64,000 nt of DNA from Fibrella aestuarina BUZ 2 (GTDB lineage: Bacteria; Bacteroidota; Bacteroidia; Cytophagales; Spirosomataceae): the NCBI RefSeq assembly GCF_000331105.1, contig NC_020054.1:4191477-4255476 (forward strand), in the 5' to 3' direction. Every line of letters starts with the position of its first letter. Position 1 is the stretch's first letter. The notes below the pieces were generated by a model, which was given only the letters and a program-made list of their open reading frames with translations, was not told the origin of the DNA and searched no databases. The translations under genes and the position numbers were made by a program. Below are positions 6,686 through 16,700 of this stretch, piece after piece.

Positions 6686-8129
6686 CACGTACGGTAGAAA
6701 GATACAGTTTACTGCGTTTTTTGCCGTAGGCAAAATAGATCGCCAGGCCAATGGCCAGCCAGATCACCAGCCGCAGCCAGGTGTCGCCGGGCAGCGAGAC
6801 CATCATCACGAGGCAGGTCAGAATGCCCAGTATCGGCACCACGGGCACCCAGGGCGTGCGGAACGCGCGCGGGGCATCGGGTTGTTTTTTGCGCAGGATC
6901 AGCACGCCGAGGCAGACCATCACGAAGGCCAGCAACGTGCCGATGCTCGTCATTTCGCCCACGACCCGGATGGGTACAAACCCGGCGAACAGGCCGATGA
7001 ACACGCACAGCAACACGTTGGCTTTCCAGGGCGTACGGAACCGGGGATGCACTTCGGAAAACGTTTTCGGCAGCAGCCCGTCGCGGCTCATCGAGAAAAA
7101 GACGCGCGACTGCCCCAGCAGATCAACCAGAATCACGGAGGTGTAGCCGATCAGGATGGCGCCGATGATGAGTTGACCCAGCCAGCGGTAGGGCGTTTTT
7201 TCGATGGCGATAGCGACCGGAGCCGCGCTGTTTTTAAACTCGGTGTAGTTGGCCATGCCGGTCATGACGTAGCCGAAGAGCACAAACAGGATGGTGCAGA
7301 CCACCAACGAGCCAATGATCCCGATGGGCATGTCGCGCTGGGGTTTCTTGGCTTCCTGCGCCATCGTCGCCACAATGTCAAAGCCGATAAAGACGAAAAA
7401 GACCACGCCCGCACCCCGCAACACGCCACTCCAGCCGTATTCGCCGAACGTCCCGGTGTTGGCCGGAATGTAGGGCTGGTAGTTGGCCGGATCGATATAT
7501 TGCCAGCCCAGCGCGATGAACACGAGCACGACCAGCACTTTGAGGGTCACCACGATCGCGTTGAAAATGGCCGACCCCGACGTGCCGCGAATGATGATGC
7601 TGGTAATCAGCACCACGATCAGCACCGCCGGTACGTTCAGGATACCCGACACGGTTGACCCATCGGCGCCGGTGGCGGTTTCGAAGGGCGACAGCATGAG
7701 TTGTGGGGGCAGGTGCAGGCCGTAATTGCTCAGGAACCGATTCAGGTATTGCGACCAGCTGATGGCTACCGTAGCCGCCCCAACAGAATATTCGAGCACC
7801 AGATCCCAGCCGATAATCCAGGCGAACAACTCGCCCAGCGTGGCGTAGGCGTAGGTATAGGCACTGCCCGAAATCGGCACCATCGCGGCAAATTCGGCGT
7901 AGCACAAGGCACTGAACGCACAACCCACGGCGGCCACCACAAAGGATAACGTCACGGCCGGGCCGGCATGGTTGGCGGCGGCAATGCCCGTGAGCGAGAA
8001 CAGGCCCGCACCGATGATGACACCAATACCAATGGCAACTAGATTAAAGGCCCCCAGCGAGCGCTTCAGGGTATTTTCGTTACTCTCGGCGGCTTCTTGC
8101 CGCAGTCTCTCCAGAGATTTAATTCGCAT
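6651..8129 (-). CDS. APC-family amino-acid permease
   Basis: 492 residues with about 12 hydrophobic segments. The first membrane helix carries the glycine-rich signature GIGVIIGAGLFSLTGI, which forms the unwound substrate site in APC transporters, followed by HAGPAVTLSFVVAAVGCAFS and ALCYAEFAAMVPISGSAYTY. This is the CAT/YfnA-like branch that imports amino acids with protons. The loop FIGFDIVATMAQEAKKPQRD is typical of cationic amino-acid transporter-like members. The substrate cannot be fixed from sequence. It is the first gene of a two-gene unit with the ChrB-AraC gene, which it overlaps. Confidence 0.93.
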   Translation of the reverse strand: MRIKSLERLRQEAAESNENTLKRSLGAFNLVAIGIGVIIGAGLFSLTGIAAANHAGPAVTLSFVVAAVGCAFSALCYAEFAAMVPISGSAYTYAYATLGELFAWIIGWDLVLEYSVGAATVAISWSQYLNRFLSNYGLHLPPQLMLSPFETATGADGSTVSGILNVPAVLIVVLITSIIIRGTSGSAIFNAIVVTLKVLVVLVFIALGWQYIDPANYQPYIPANTGTFGEYGWSGVLRGAGVVFFVFIGFDIVATMAQEAKKPQRDMPIGIIGSLVVCTILFVLFGYVMTGMANYTEFKNSAAPVAIAIEKTPYRWLGQLIIGAILIGYTSVILVDLLGQSRVFFSMSRDGLLPKTFSEVHPRFRTPWKANVLLCVFIGLFAGFVPIRVVGEMTSIGTLLAFVMVCLGVLILRKKQPDAPRAFRTPWVPVVPILGILTCLVMMVSLPGDTWLRLVIWLAIGLAIYFAYGKKRSKLYLSTVRDDLDHPRAAQD

Positions 8130-8148
8130 AGGTATGTTCGTTTGTTGC

Positions 8149-8245
8149 CATTAGGCTACGCCGTCATTGGTAGTCATTGATGGTCGTTCATAGCGAAAAA
8201 CAATGAATGACCATCAATGACTACCAATGACGGCGTAGCCTAATG
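8149..8245. repeat. Intergenic palindrome, GTCATTGGTAGTCATTGATG family (copy 2)
   Basis: Arms at 8149-8191 and 8203-8245 are complementary over 43 bp with a single G-T style mismatch and an 11-nt loop. The core is the same as in the palindrome at 3420-3534, while the outermost bases (CATTAGGCTACGCCG) differ. It sits between the end of the SDR gene and the start of the permease on the minus strand. Confidence 0.9.
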
Positions 8246-8256
8246 ACCCATAGCAT

Positions 8257-9090
8257 TCAGCGCGTCAACAGGCCCGCATCGAGCACGAATTGGGAGCCGG
8301 TGATGTAGCGCGCGCCGTCGGAGACCAGATACAGCACCATGGCCGACACGTCTTCTGGTTCAACCCAGGGCACCGGCAATAAATTTCCGGCCGACCGTTC
8401 GGCAATTTCCTGCGTGGTGGTGCCTTCCAGCGCCGCCAGCCCGTCATTCATCGGCGTGTTGACGCCTGTGGGATGAATGGAATTGACGCGTATGTTGTAG
8501 GGAGCCAGTTCGATAGCCCACGATTTGGTCAGGCCGACGAGTCCCCATTTTGAGGCGGCGTAATGGCTCAGGCGGTTCATTCCCCGCAGCCCGGCAATGC
8601 TCGAATTATTGATAATTACGCCCGATTGCTGCGCCATCATGATCGGAATCACTCGCCGCGCTACCAGCCACGCGCCCTTGAGGTTGATGTCGAGCATGGC
8701 ATCCCAGGCGTCTTCGGTCAGTTCGTGGGCCAGCCCGTAGGCGCAGATACCCGCGTTGTTGAAGAGTATGTCGATGCGTCCGAACGTGGCCATTGCCTGC
8801 TCCACGGCGCGGGTTATGTCGGCATCGTCACGCACGTCGCCCGTAACGGTCAGGCAGCCAACCGATGCGTCGGGCCGTCCGAGGGCTTCAACGTCCTGTT
8901 TTAGCTGGGTCAGTTCGTCGGCCGAGCCAAAGGTATACGCTGGGTACGTCAGGTTCTTGGCGACGTCGAACGCCACGATGTGGATGCCTTCTTTGGCTAA
9001 AGCGAGCGCTACGGCCCGGCCCTGTCCGTGGGCGGCACCGGTGATAAACGCCACCTTCTGGGCGGTCTGATTCGTGGCTAGGTCAGGCAT
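8257..9090 (-). CDS. SDR oxidoreductase, mycofactocin-coupled-like
   Basis: 277 residues. NAD-binding TGAAHGQG (residues 18-25), DVRDD, NNAG (111-114) and the catalytic Ser163/164, Tyr177 and Lys181 (NNSSIAG, YAASK) are all intact. The extended insert after the second strand (AKNLTYPAYTFGSADELTQL) and the C-terminal TGSQFVLDAG are typical of the mycofactocin-coupled SDR branch. No mycofactocin biosynthesis genes are visible, so an ordinary NAD(P)-dependent alcohol dehydrogenase role is as likely. Its start overlaps the end of the AhpD-like gene by 8 bp, indicating translational coupling, and it is the last gene of a three-gene operon. Confidence 0.88.
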   Translation of the reverse strand: MPDLATNQTAQKVAFITGAAHGQGRAVALALAKEGIHIVAFDVAKNLTYPAYTFGSADELTQLKQDVEALGRPDASVGCLTVTGDVRDDADITRAVEQAMATFGRIDILFNNAGICAYGLAHELTEDAWDAMLDINLKGAWLVARRVIPIMMAQQSGVIINNSSIAGLRGMNRLSHYAASKWGLVGLTKSWAIELAPYNIRVNSIHPTGVNTPMNDGLAALEGTTTQEIAERSAGNLLPVPWVEPEDVSAMVLYLVSDGARYITGSQFVLDAGLLTR

Positions 9091-9688
9091 GGGTAGTGCG
9101 GTCCGGCGATCCGGTTGTTCGGTCGGCCGATTGGGTTAAAGGTAGGTACGGATACAGGTAGTCGTCGATGGTCACGTGCAGGACGTTATTGATCAGGTTC
9201 GTGGCAATCATCTGCCCGGCAAAGGCAACGAGCGTGACCACGTCCCCGGCCGAAAAGCGGTGCCCGATGGGTGCGTACACCTCGTCAGGTACGTCGCCCC
9301 GGTTTTGGGCGATGGCCGCGCCGAAATTCAGCAGGTGCTGCTCGGCATCGGTCAGGCGCAGGTCTTCGGGCCGTTCGCCATTCTGGATGATGATCTTCCG
9401 GAAAAAGGTGGTGCAGAGCGGACAGTTCGAGGCTTCCGAAATAGCATGCGCAAACAGATACGCCGACCGTTCGCCCACGATGCCGATCACGGCGTGGTAG
9501 AGCGGGTACCATTGCATGTACACGTCGAACGCCAGCGGCGAATGGCTCAGCGTGGCTTTCATATTCGTGATTCGGGAGCCGGGGTAGTCGTCGATATGTT
9601 TCGCCCAGGCAGCTTTGAGCGCGTCGGAGGCGGCGGTTTCGGGCAAGGGGTCAATGCGGGGGGGCATAACGTCTGGTCTATGAGTCAT
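9083..9688 (-). CDS. Carboxymuconolactone decarboxylase / AhpD-like protein
   Basis: 201 residues, all-helical. The CxxC motif of the AhpD fold is present (SNCPLCTTFF, Cys89 and Cys92) after the helix YHAVIGIVGERSAYLFAHAI. AhpD-type proteins use the cysteine pair with a nearby proton relay for peroxide reduction, while other members act on lactones; the reaction here is unknown. It lies 64 bp after the FAD oxidoreductase and overlaps the SDR start, so the three gene products probably work on one small organic substrate (inference). Confidence 0.78.
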   Translation of the reverse strand: MTHRPDVMPPRIDPLPETAASDALKAAWAKHIDDYPGSRITNMKATLSHSPLAFDVYMQWYPLYHAVIGIVGERSAYLFAHAISEASNCPLCTTFFRKIIIQNGERPEDLRLTDAEQHLLNFGAAIAQNRGDVPDEVYAPIGHRFSAGDVVTLVAFAGQMIATNLINNVLHVTIDDYLYPYLPLTQSADRTTGSPDRTTHA

Positions 9689-9752
9689 ACGAAGTAAGGC
9701 AAGTTACGACCGCAACCGCTGCCTCGCTACGTACCGGCCATCACCCACTCGG

Positions 9753-11222
9753 CTACGAACCAAGCAGGGAGATGGGTACGTCCTTGCCAAAACTGTCACG
9801 CAGGGCGACCCGGGCCGCGTGGTACCCGCACATCCCGTGCACGCCGCCTCCCGGCGGGGTAGCCGACGAGCAGATGTACACGCCCGATTTGCCCGTCTGG
9901 TAGGGCGAGAGGCTCAGCGTAGGCCGCGTGAACAGTTGCCGCCAGTCGATGATGCCGCCGTTGATATCGCCACCCACGTAGTTGGGATTCCAGTCCTCGA
10001 CCTGCGCTGTATTCATCGTATGTCGGGCCAGAATGCGGTCGCGGAAGCCGGGCGCAAACCGCTCGACCTGCCGCTCGATCGCCCCGGTCATGTCGACGAT
10101 CGAGCCGTTGGGTACGTGGCAGTACGCCCAGGCGGTATGCTGGCCGGCGGGCGCCCGCGTCGGGTCGAATCGGCTCTGCTGCGCCAGCAACACGTAAGGC
10201 CGGTCGGGGTGGCCGCCGTCGTAGGTTTGCTGCTCGGCGGCTACGATGGCTTCCAGCGTGCCGCCGAGGTGGATGGTGCTCGCCCGCTCGCAGTCGGCGT
10301 TGGTAAACGGAATGGGGCCATCGAGCGCCCAGTCGATTTTGAAGATGCCGGGGCCGTAGCGGTAGTGCTCCAGTTGCTTTCGGTAAATGTACGGAAACCC
10401 ATCGCCCACGATGCGCAGCAGTTGTTTGGGCGTCAGGTCGAAGAGCACCACGCGCGATTTGGGCAGGTCGGCCAACGAGCGCACCGGCCGACCGACTTCG
10501 ATCTGCCCACCCAGCGATTGCAGGTAAGCCGCCAGCGCGTTGGCGATCTGCTGCGAACCACCCTTGGGCATGGGCCAGCCGGACCCGGATTCGGCCCGTT
10601 GGTGTCCCGCGGCCATCAGCACCAGCGCAATCGCCGAGGTGGTGAGGTTGGTGAGGGGCTGAATGGCGTGGGCCGCCATCCCCGCCAGCAGCCCCCGTGC
10701 CTCGGTGGTTTTGAACCGACGGGCCAGGTACGTGGCCGGCAGCAGCGCATCGAGGCCAAACGAAGCCAGATCGATCGGGTGGTTCGGAAAACGCAGTGGC
10801 CCCAGCAGGTCGGGGGCCAGCGTGGTCCAGTGCTGCACAATTGGCTCAAAGAGGCTTTGGTACGCGGCCGCATCGACGCCAAAGCGTTGAGCCGTTTCGG
10901 CCACGGAACCCGCCAGCACGGCCGCCCCGCCCCCATCAAACGGGTGCGCGGCGGCCACGGGTGGGTAAATCCAGTCCAGCCCGTACTCGGCCAGGGGTAG
11001 CTGCTGAAAGAAGGGCGAGCCCGCCGCCAGTGGATGAATCGCCGACCCCATGTCGTGCACGAAGCCGGGCAGCGTGAGTTGAGTCGATCGGGTGCCGCCC
11101 CCGATGGTGTCCTGGGCCTCGAGCACAACGACCGACAGCCCCGCTTTCGCCAGCACGATGGCCGCACTCAGGCCGTTCGGGCCAGCGCCCACAATCACCG
11201 CATCGTAGTTTGTTTCCGCCAT
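9753..11222 (-). CDS. FAD-dependent phytoene desaturase-like oxidoreductase
   Basis: About 489 residues. The N-terminal dinucleotide-binding motif [20 protein letters not shown] is followed by [16 protein letters not shown] and [12 protein letters not shown], the layout of the CrtI/amine-oxidase superfamily (NAD(P)/FAD-dependent). The C-terminus has [20 protein letters not shown], the second FAD contact (GG.VHG..G). Members desaturate or oxidise hydrophobic substrates. No carotenoid genes are nearby, so a carotenoid role is not supported. ATG 11222 is used; 11249 and 11255 are alternatives. It is the first gene of an operon with the AhpD-like protein and the SDR. Confidence 0.88.
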   Translation of the reverse strand: MAETNYDAVIVGAGPNGLSAAIVLAKAGLSVVVLEAQDTIGGGTRSTQLTLPGFVHDMGSAIHPLAAGSPFFQQLPLAEYGLDWIYPPVAAAHPFDGGGAAVLAGSVAETAQRFGVDAAAYQSLFEPIVQHWTTLAPDLLGPLRFPNHPIDLASFGLDALLPATYLARRFKTTEARGLLAGMAAHAIQPLTNLTTSAIALVLMAAGHQRAESGSGWPMPKGGSQQIANALAAYLQSLGGQIEVGRPVRSLADLPKSRVVLFDLTPKQLLRIVGDGFPYIYRKQLEHYRYGPGIFKIDWALDGPIPFTNADCERASTIHLGGTLEAIVAAEQQTYDGGHPDRPYVLLAQQSRFDPTRAPAGQHTAWAYCHVPNGSIVDMTGAIERQVERFAPGFRDRILARHTMNTAQVEDWNPNYVGGDINGGIIDWRQLFTRPTLSLSPYQTGKSGVYICSSATPPGGGVHGMCGYHAARVALRDSFGKDVPISLLGS

Positions 11223-11341
11223 TCGTTCGCGTGATAAACTGGTAGTCATCCCCAATACCCGCCTGCAAGGTACGCCAGGGCGAGGTATTCGACCGTTCGC
11301 CGGGGTCGATTCAGGGGCTCCGGGATCAAAACTGGCGGGCG

Positions 11342-12223
11342 CTATTTGGCGGGTTCGTTGGGCCGTTGCGCTGGCTGGTTGATCACGGTTCGGTTCAGGA
11401 TATCAAACTGCTGGCCTTTGCCCAGGAAATAAAACGGCCCGCCCGTGCTGTTCTGCCCCGACGGGTACTTTGCCGAACTGCTGATCTGCTGGCTGTCGTA
11501 GATACCGACGAACGAGTTACCCAGCACCTCGAAGGTATTTTGCCGCACCACCACCGCCGTGCTCTCATCAATCCCGATGCCCAACAGTGCCGGCCGCGCC
11601 TTAATCACCTCGATCAGGTCGAACTGACGGTTCCGGCGCAACACGTGCTGATCGACGGTCAGGTTCTTTACAAAACCCAGCCCTTCGGTATGGTCGCCGA
11701 CCAGGATGCTGTTGCCCTTGGTATCGCCCCGGACCATAAACGAGCCCAGGATGGTGGCCCCGGCCGACGTTCCGCCAATCACGCCACCCCGGCTAAGCAG
11801 GGCATTGAACTCCTTATGCGCCAACGTATTCAGGTACGAATCGGCCAGCCGCCAGTGCCTCCCCCCATCGAACCAGACGGCGGTGGCTTCGCGCAGGGGC
11901 TTTACAAACGCCTCCTGATTGGCTTGTTTGGGGTCGCGGGTGTGGAGCAGCGTGACATGGGCCACGCCCAGTTCCTGCAACCGTTTCTGGGTACGTTGCC
12001 CGGTGGCCGTCAGGGTCGAGTCGTCGCCCGCCGTGGGGATTACCACAATCCGGGCGTTGGCCGCCCCACCCGCCAGTTCGATAAAGCGGTTCCAGATGTC
12101 GGGCGGGATAGCGCCTCCTCCGACGATGACCAGTGCGCCTTTTTCGGGACCGGTCGTTTGGGCAAAGCTGAGGGTCGTCAGTGTGGTCAGCAGCAGGACC
12201 AGTACGATGTTGATGCGTTTCAT
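11342..12223 (-). CDS. Secreted cyanophycinase-like serine peptidase (S51)
   Basis: 293 residues with a signal peptide ending near FAQ. The S51 core is evident: GALVIVGGGAIP, RIVVIPTAGDD, VWFDGGRHWRL and the nucleophile elbow GGTSAGA with Ser153. Cyanophycinases cut the Asp-Arg polymer cyanophycin to beta-Asp-Arg; other S51 members are alpha-aspartyl dipeptidases. The usual FTGGDQ segment is FDGGRHW here, so specificity may differ. It follows SusD by 12 bp and is the third gene of a SusC-SusD-peptidase unit, which argues that the substrate is bound and imported at the outer membrane and cut outside or in the periplasm. Family assignment is firm; the substrate is inferred. Confidence 0.88.
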   Translation of the reverse strand: MKRINIVLVLLLTTLTTLSFAQTTGPEKGALVIVGGGAIPPDIWNRFIELAGGAANARIVVIPTAGDDSTLTATGQRTQKRLQELGVAHVTLLHTRDPKQANQEAFVKPLREATAVWFDGGRHWRLADSYLNTLAHKEFNALLSRGGVIGGTSAGATILGSFMVRGDTKGNSILVGDHTEGLGFVKNLTVDQHVLRRNRQFDLIEVIKARPALLGIGIDESTAVVVRQNTFEVLGNSFVGIYDSQQISSSAKYPSGQNSTGGPFYFLGKGQQFDILNRTVINQPAQRPNEPAK

Positions 12224-12235
12224 ACAGTTGATGGA

Positions 12236-13585
12236 TTAGTAGCCGGGGTTTTGGGTCAGCACCTTATCGGCCAGGATTTCGCTCGTTGGGATGGGCAATA
12301 TATACTTGTTGGCATCCGTGATACCCAACACCGTCGCTACCCGGCCCGTGCGGATCAGGTCGAACCAACGGTCGGTTTCGAAGGCAAATTCGAGTCGCCG
12401 CTCGGTCTCGATGGCCAGCAGCAGCGATTCCGCCGTTGGGTTCGTCGTGGCAGTCAATGCCGTCAGGTCGGCGCGGCTCCGCACAGCGTTCAGGTCGGCC
12501 AGGGCGTCGGAGAGTTTACCCAGGCGGGCACGAGCTTCGGCCCGGATCAGGTACAGCTCGGCAATGCGGATCAGGTAAGCCGGGTCGGTGCCGGTTGGCG
12601 TGCGGTAATACAGGCGGCCATACCAGAGGTTACCCGGCGGGGCCGTCTGCGCAATCACCGCCGACCGGTTGCCACCCACCTGCGGGTTGTTGAGCAGGGC
12701 CACGAGTTGAGCGTTGGGCGCCCACTCCCGCCGACCGCTCAGGGCGGGGGGCAACCACCAGTTGCTGTGGCCGTTTTTGAACGAATTGGAATACGCCAGT
12801 TCAAAAATTGACTCCGTCGTGTTCACGGCATTGTTGGCAAAAAATGCGCTGTAAGGCTTCACCAGTTTGTAATTCGTGGCGTCGTCGATGAGCTTGCTGG
12901 CGTAGCTGTCGGCCTGCTCCCACTCGCTCCGGTAGAGGTGATACCGCGCCCGCAACGCCCAGACCGTCTTGCGCGTCACGCGGTTGCGGTTGGTGGTGTT
13001 GGCCAGCAGCGGCTCGGCGGCGGTCAAGTCGGCCAGCACCTGCGCGTAGGTATCGGTCAGGCTACTCCGTACAATCCCGACGTTATCGGCGGCAGTGCGG
13101 GTGGGTTTCAGCACCAGTTGCACGCCGCCCCAGCCCCGCGCCAGATCAAAGTAAGAAAGAGCCCGAATCGCGAGGGCCTCTCCCTGCAACTGCCGCTTAC
13201 GATCGGCGGTCAGCAGCGGGTCAGTCAGCGTCGGCACGGTTTCCAACAGGTAGTTGGCGGCAAGGATCGTGCGGTAAATAGCGCTCCAAGCCGAGCTAAC
13301 GTACCCATTGTCGGCGGTTAGTTTGCGGGCGGTGATCTCCTGCGGGGCACCCTGCGAACCCGTCCACTGGATGTCACCCCCCGACAGGTAGGCCAGCGCC
13401 GGGAAGTTGGAGCCGTAGTAGCCATCGTTGCCCAGCCGGTTGTAGAGGCCATTCAGCGCGACCTCGGCGGTGGCAGCGTTGGTAATCGCTTTTTGTTCGT
13501 CGACCTGCAAATCAGGCTGTACGGTCAGAAAATTGCTACAGCCCGATAGCAGCAGCAGGGGCAGGAGCCATTTACGAGTATTCAT
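12236..13585 (-). CDS. SusD/RagB-family nutrient-binding lipoprotein
   Basis: 449 residues. The lipoprotein signal LLLLSGC places the acyl-cysteine near residue 16, followed by SNFLTVQPDLQVDEQ. Internal SusD features include NAATAEVALNGLYNRLGNDG, LAIRALSYFDLARGWGGV and the C-terminal ETERRLEFAFETDRWFDLIR with NPGY at the end, as in RagB/SusD proteins. It caps the SusC barrel and binds substrate at the cell surface. ATG 13585 is chosen because the signal peptide starts there; the frame is open further upstream. It is downstream of the SusC gene and directly upstream of the S51 peptidase. Confidence 0.95.
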   Translation of the reverse strand: MNTRKWLLPLLLLSGCSNFLTVQPDLQVDEQKAITNAATAEVALNGLYNRLGNDGYYGSNFPALAYLSGGDIQWTGSQGAPQEITARKLTADNGYVSSAWSAIYRTILAANYLLETVPTLTDPLLTADRKRQLQGEALAIRALSYFDLARGWGGVQLVLKPTRTAADNVGIVRSSLTDTYAQVLADLTAAEPLLANTTNRNRVTRKTVWALRARYHLYRSEWEQADSYASKLIDDATNYKLVKPYSAFFANNAVNTTESIFELAYSNSFKNGHSNWWLPPALSGRREWAPNAQLVALLNNPQVGGNRSAVIAQTAPPGNLWYGRLYYRTPTGTDPAYLIRIAELYLIRAEARARLGKLSDALADLNAVRSRADLTALTATTNPTAESLLLAIETERRLEFAFETDRWFDLIRTGRVATVLGITDANKYILPIPTSEILADKVLTQNPGY

Positions 13586-13719
13586 GCTGGTTGAGTTTAG
13601 CCGTATGCGGTGGCGGTGCTTCGTCACGCCGTCAGCGGATGCCGTTCAGGGCCTGAAGGGTTGTTTGTTGATGAAGTAGCTGAACGACAACCCGCGACAA
13701 CGCGACGAAACACCCGGTT

Positions 13720-16700
13720 TTATAAGGTCAGATTCAGGCCGAACTGGGCTGTGCGCGGGATGGGCGGCGTACCCAGGTCGTAGCCCTGCGTCGTTGCGTT
13801 GGCGGTTACGTTCACTTCGGGATCGGGGCCCTGATAGCGACTCAGCAGCCACAGGTTCGAGCCGTTGTAATACACCCGCGCCGACGAAATCCCCACTTTA
13901 CGCAACAGAGCCTTGGGAAGCGTGTAGCCCAGCACCACGCTGCTCAGGCGCACAAACGAGCCATCTTCCACAAAGCGACTCGTGGGGCTCAGGTTGTAGT
14001 TGTTGCCCAGCGTCGTAACGCGGGGTACGTCGGTGATGTCGCCGGGTTTCTGCCAGCGGGTCAGCTGGTTTTTGTTGATAGCCCGCCGGTCGTCGCGCGT
14101 GCCACCCGATTCGTGGAAGAAGCGGTTGCTGTTGTAAACCAGTCCCCCCGAACTGAAATTGACAAACACCGACAGGTCAAATCCTTTGTAAGTCAGGGTG
14201 TTGTTCAGACCACCAACGAAGGTGGGCAGTGCCGTACCGACATACTGCCGGTCGGCGGCCGTAATGACCCCGTCTTTGTTGTAATCGTCGTAGACGGCAT
14301 CGCCCGTTTCGGGGTCAACCCGGAGTTGCTTGTAAACGAAGTAGGCGTGGTACGGATAACCCTGCACCAGCCGCTCCACGTTGTAGCTGGCATCCACGGG
14401 AATCGACAGTTTTTCGATCCGGTTACGGTTGGCCGAGATATTGAAACTGGTATTCCAGGTGAGGTCTTTGCCCTGAATGTTCACCGTGTTCAGCCCCAGT
14501 TCCAACCCCCGGTTGCTGATTTCCCCGTCGTTGCGGAATATGCTCGAAAAGCCGGTGCTCTGCGCCAGTGGCACCTGAATCAGCAGGTCGTAGGTGTATT
14601 TCTCGTACGCGTTGATTTCCAGCCCGATGCGGTTGTTGAACAACCCGACGTTCAGCCCGGCGTTGATCTGCCGGGTGGTCTCCCATTTCAGGTCGGGGTT
14701 GGCCAGTTGCGTGGGGAACGTACCTGGGTTGTCCTGGTAGTTGAAGCCCCCACCCCACAGGCCGCGTGAGGCAAAATCGTTGATGCCGTTCTGGTTGCCC
14801 GTCCAGCCGATGCTGGCGCGGAGTTTCAGGTCGCTGATGGCGCGTAGGTCGCGCAAAAAGCCTTCCTGCTTGATCTGCCACGCCACCCCCGCCGACGGGA
14901 AATAGCCCCAGCGGTGATTCGCGCCGAACCGGCTCGATGCATCGCCCCGCAGGCTGGCTTCGAGGAAGTACTTGCGGGCGAAATTGTAATCGACCCGCCC
15001 GAAGAACGACACCAGCCGGTTCTGGCTCCGGGCCGACGACGAGGTGGTGACCGATGCCGACGACAGCTGCCGGAAATCGTCGGACGGGAAGTTGGTGCCC
15101 TGCGCCTGCGTCTGTTTGTTTACGTTCCCCTGAATGGTATTGCCCACCAGCACCCCAAACGCATGGCTGTCCAGCGTCCGCCGGAATTGCAGCGTCTGTT
15201 CGTTGATCCAGATCGTGTTCTGGCTTAGGCTCGACGTACCCAGCCCTTTGTTGGCGCTTCCCCGGTTGGTCAGCGTATTCCAGTATTCGTATTCGTCATA
15301 GAGGTTATAGTCGAGGCTCCAGCTGCTGCGAAATTTCAGGCTGGACGCCGAACGGCCCTGCAGGATATCCCACTCGCCGTAGAGGTTGCCGATGTAGCGC
15401 GTGCTCGTCGACTGCATGTCGGTGTTGTTGATGAGCACGTCGAGGTTATCGAAGCCCGCCCATTTGGCATACGACCCGTCGGCGTTGACCTTCGGCAGGT
15501 ACGTTGGCGTGTGGAGTGCCGCCTGCAAAATACCCCCCTGCGGGCCATCGCCCACCCGGGCGTTGCTCCGCGTCGACTGGGCGAAACTATTGCTGGTTCC
15601 CACCCGAATGTGGTCGGTCAGCTCATGGTCGAGGTTGAGTTTAAAACTGGCGCGGGCGAAATCGTTGGTGCGCAGCGTGGCCTGTTGGCTGGTATAACCC
15701 CCGCCGAGGTAAAAGCGGGTTTGCTGGTTACCGCCCGACACCGACAGGTCATAGTTTTGCAGGATGCCCGCGCGGAAGATATAGCCCAGCCGGTCGTAGG
15801 TTGGCTGCTCTTCGGGCAGGCCGCGCCCACCCTCCGTGACCGGGCGGAACGGCCGGGTAGCGACCGGTTTGCCATCGTTGATCCAGGCTTCGTTGATGAT
15901 GGTAGCGTGTTCGGGGCCGGTCACCAGGTCCCAGAGTTTGGGGGCCCACGCCTGCCCGGCCGACGTGTTCAGCGCCACTTTTGTTTTGGCGTTGTACGCC
16001 CCGCGCTTGGTCGTGATCACCACCACGCCGTTGGCCGCCCGTGCCCCGTAGATAGCGGTCGCCTCCGCGTCTTTCAGAATCGAAATCGACTCAATATCGG
16101 CCGGATTCAGATCAGCCAGGGGGTTGTTGGCCTGCCCCTGCGTCGTAATTTTCTGGAGGCTGTTGTTGTTGATAAACACCCCGTCGACCACGTAGAGCGG
16201 ATCGTTACTGGCGTTGATGGAGGTGTTGCCCCGGATGCGAAAATAGAGCCCGTCGCCCGGCACGCCCGTGTTGGCCGATACCTGTACCCCGGCCACCCGG
16301 CCCTGCAACTGCTGCTCGAAGCTGGCAACCGGGCGGGTCTTGATTTCTTCGGCGTTGACCTGCGTCACCGAGCCAATGAGGTTCTTGCGCTCCTGCGTGC
16401 CGTAGCCCACCACCACCAGTTCATTGAGCTGGGAGGGGGCTTCGGTGAGTGTCGCGTCGAGGGTGGTTGAGCTGCCTACATTCCCTACCGTCAGTTCGGC
16501 GTTCTGATAACCGATCGCCGAGATAACCAGCACCTGCCCCGGCCCGGCGGTAATCGAATACCGGCCGTTGCCATCGGTGCTGGTGCCCTTGCCTTGCCCT
16601 TTCAGCACCACGTTGGCGCCGGGTAAGGGTTGGTTGTCATCCGTCCGGATGGTGCCGCTGATTTGAGCCGTTTGTGCCAGCAACCGGTTGGGCAACAGCA

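Noticed and set aside
6645..7658. 337-codon plus-strand frame opposite the permease
   Set aside because: Very His/Gln/Asp-rich shadow of hydrophobic codons on the minus strand.
9819..11000. 393-codon open frame opposite the FAD oxidoreductase gene
   Set aside because: GC-rich codon bias leaves long antisense frames open. Composition rich in Arg, Gly and His without any domain, and the minus-strand gene is clear.
11366..12811. 481-codon plus-strand frame across the cyanophycinase and SusD genes
   Set aside because: Antisense shadow that spans two unrelated recognised genes; no domain pattern.
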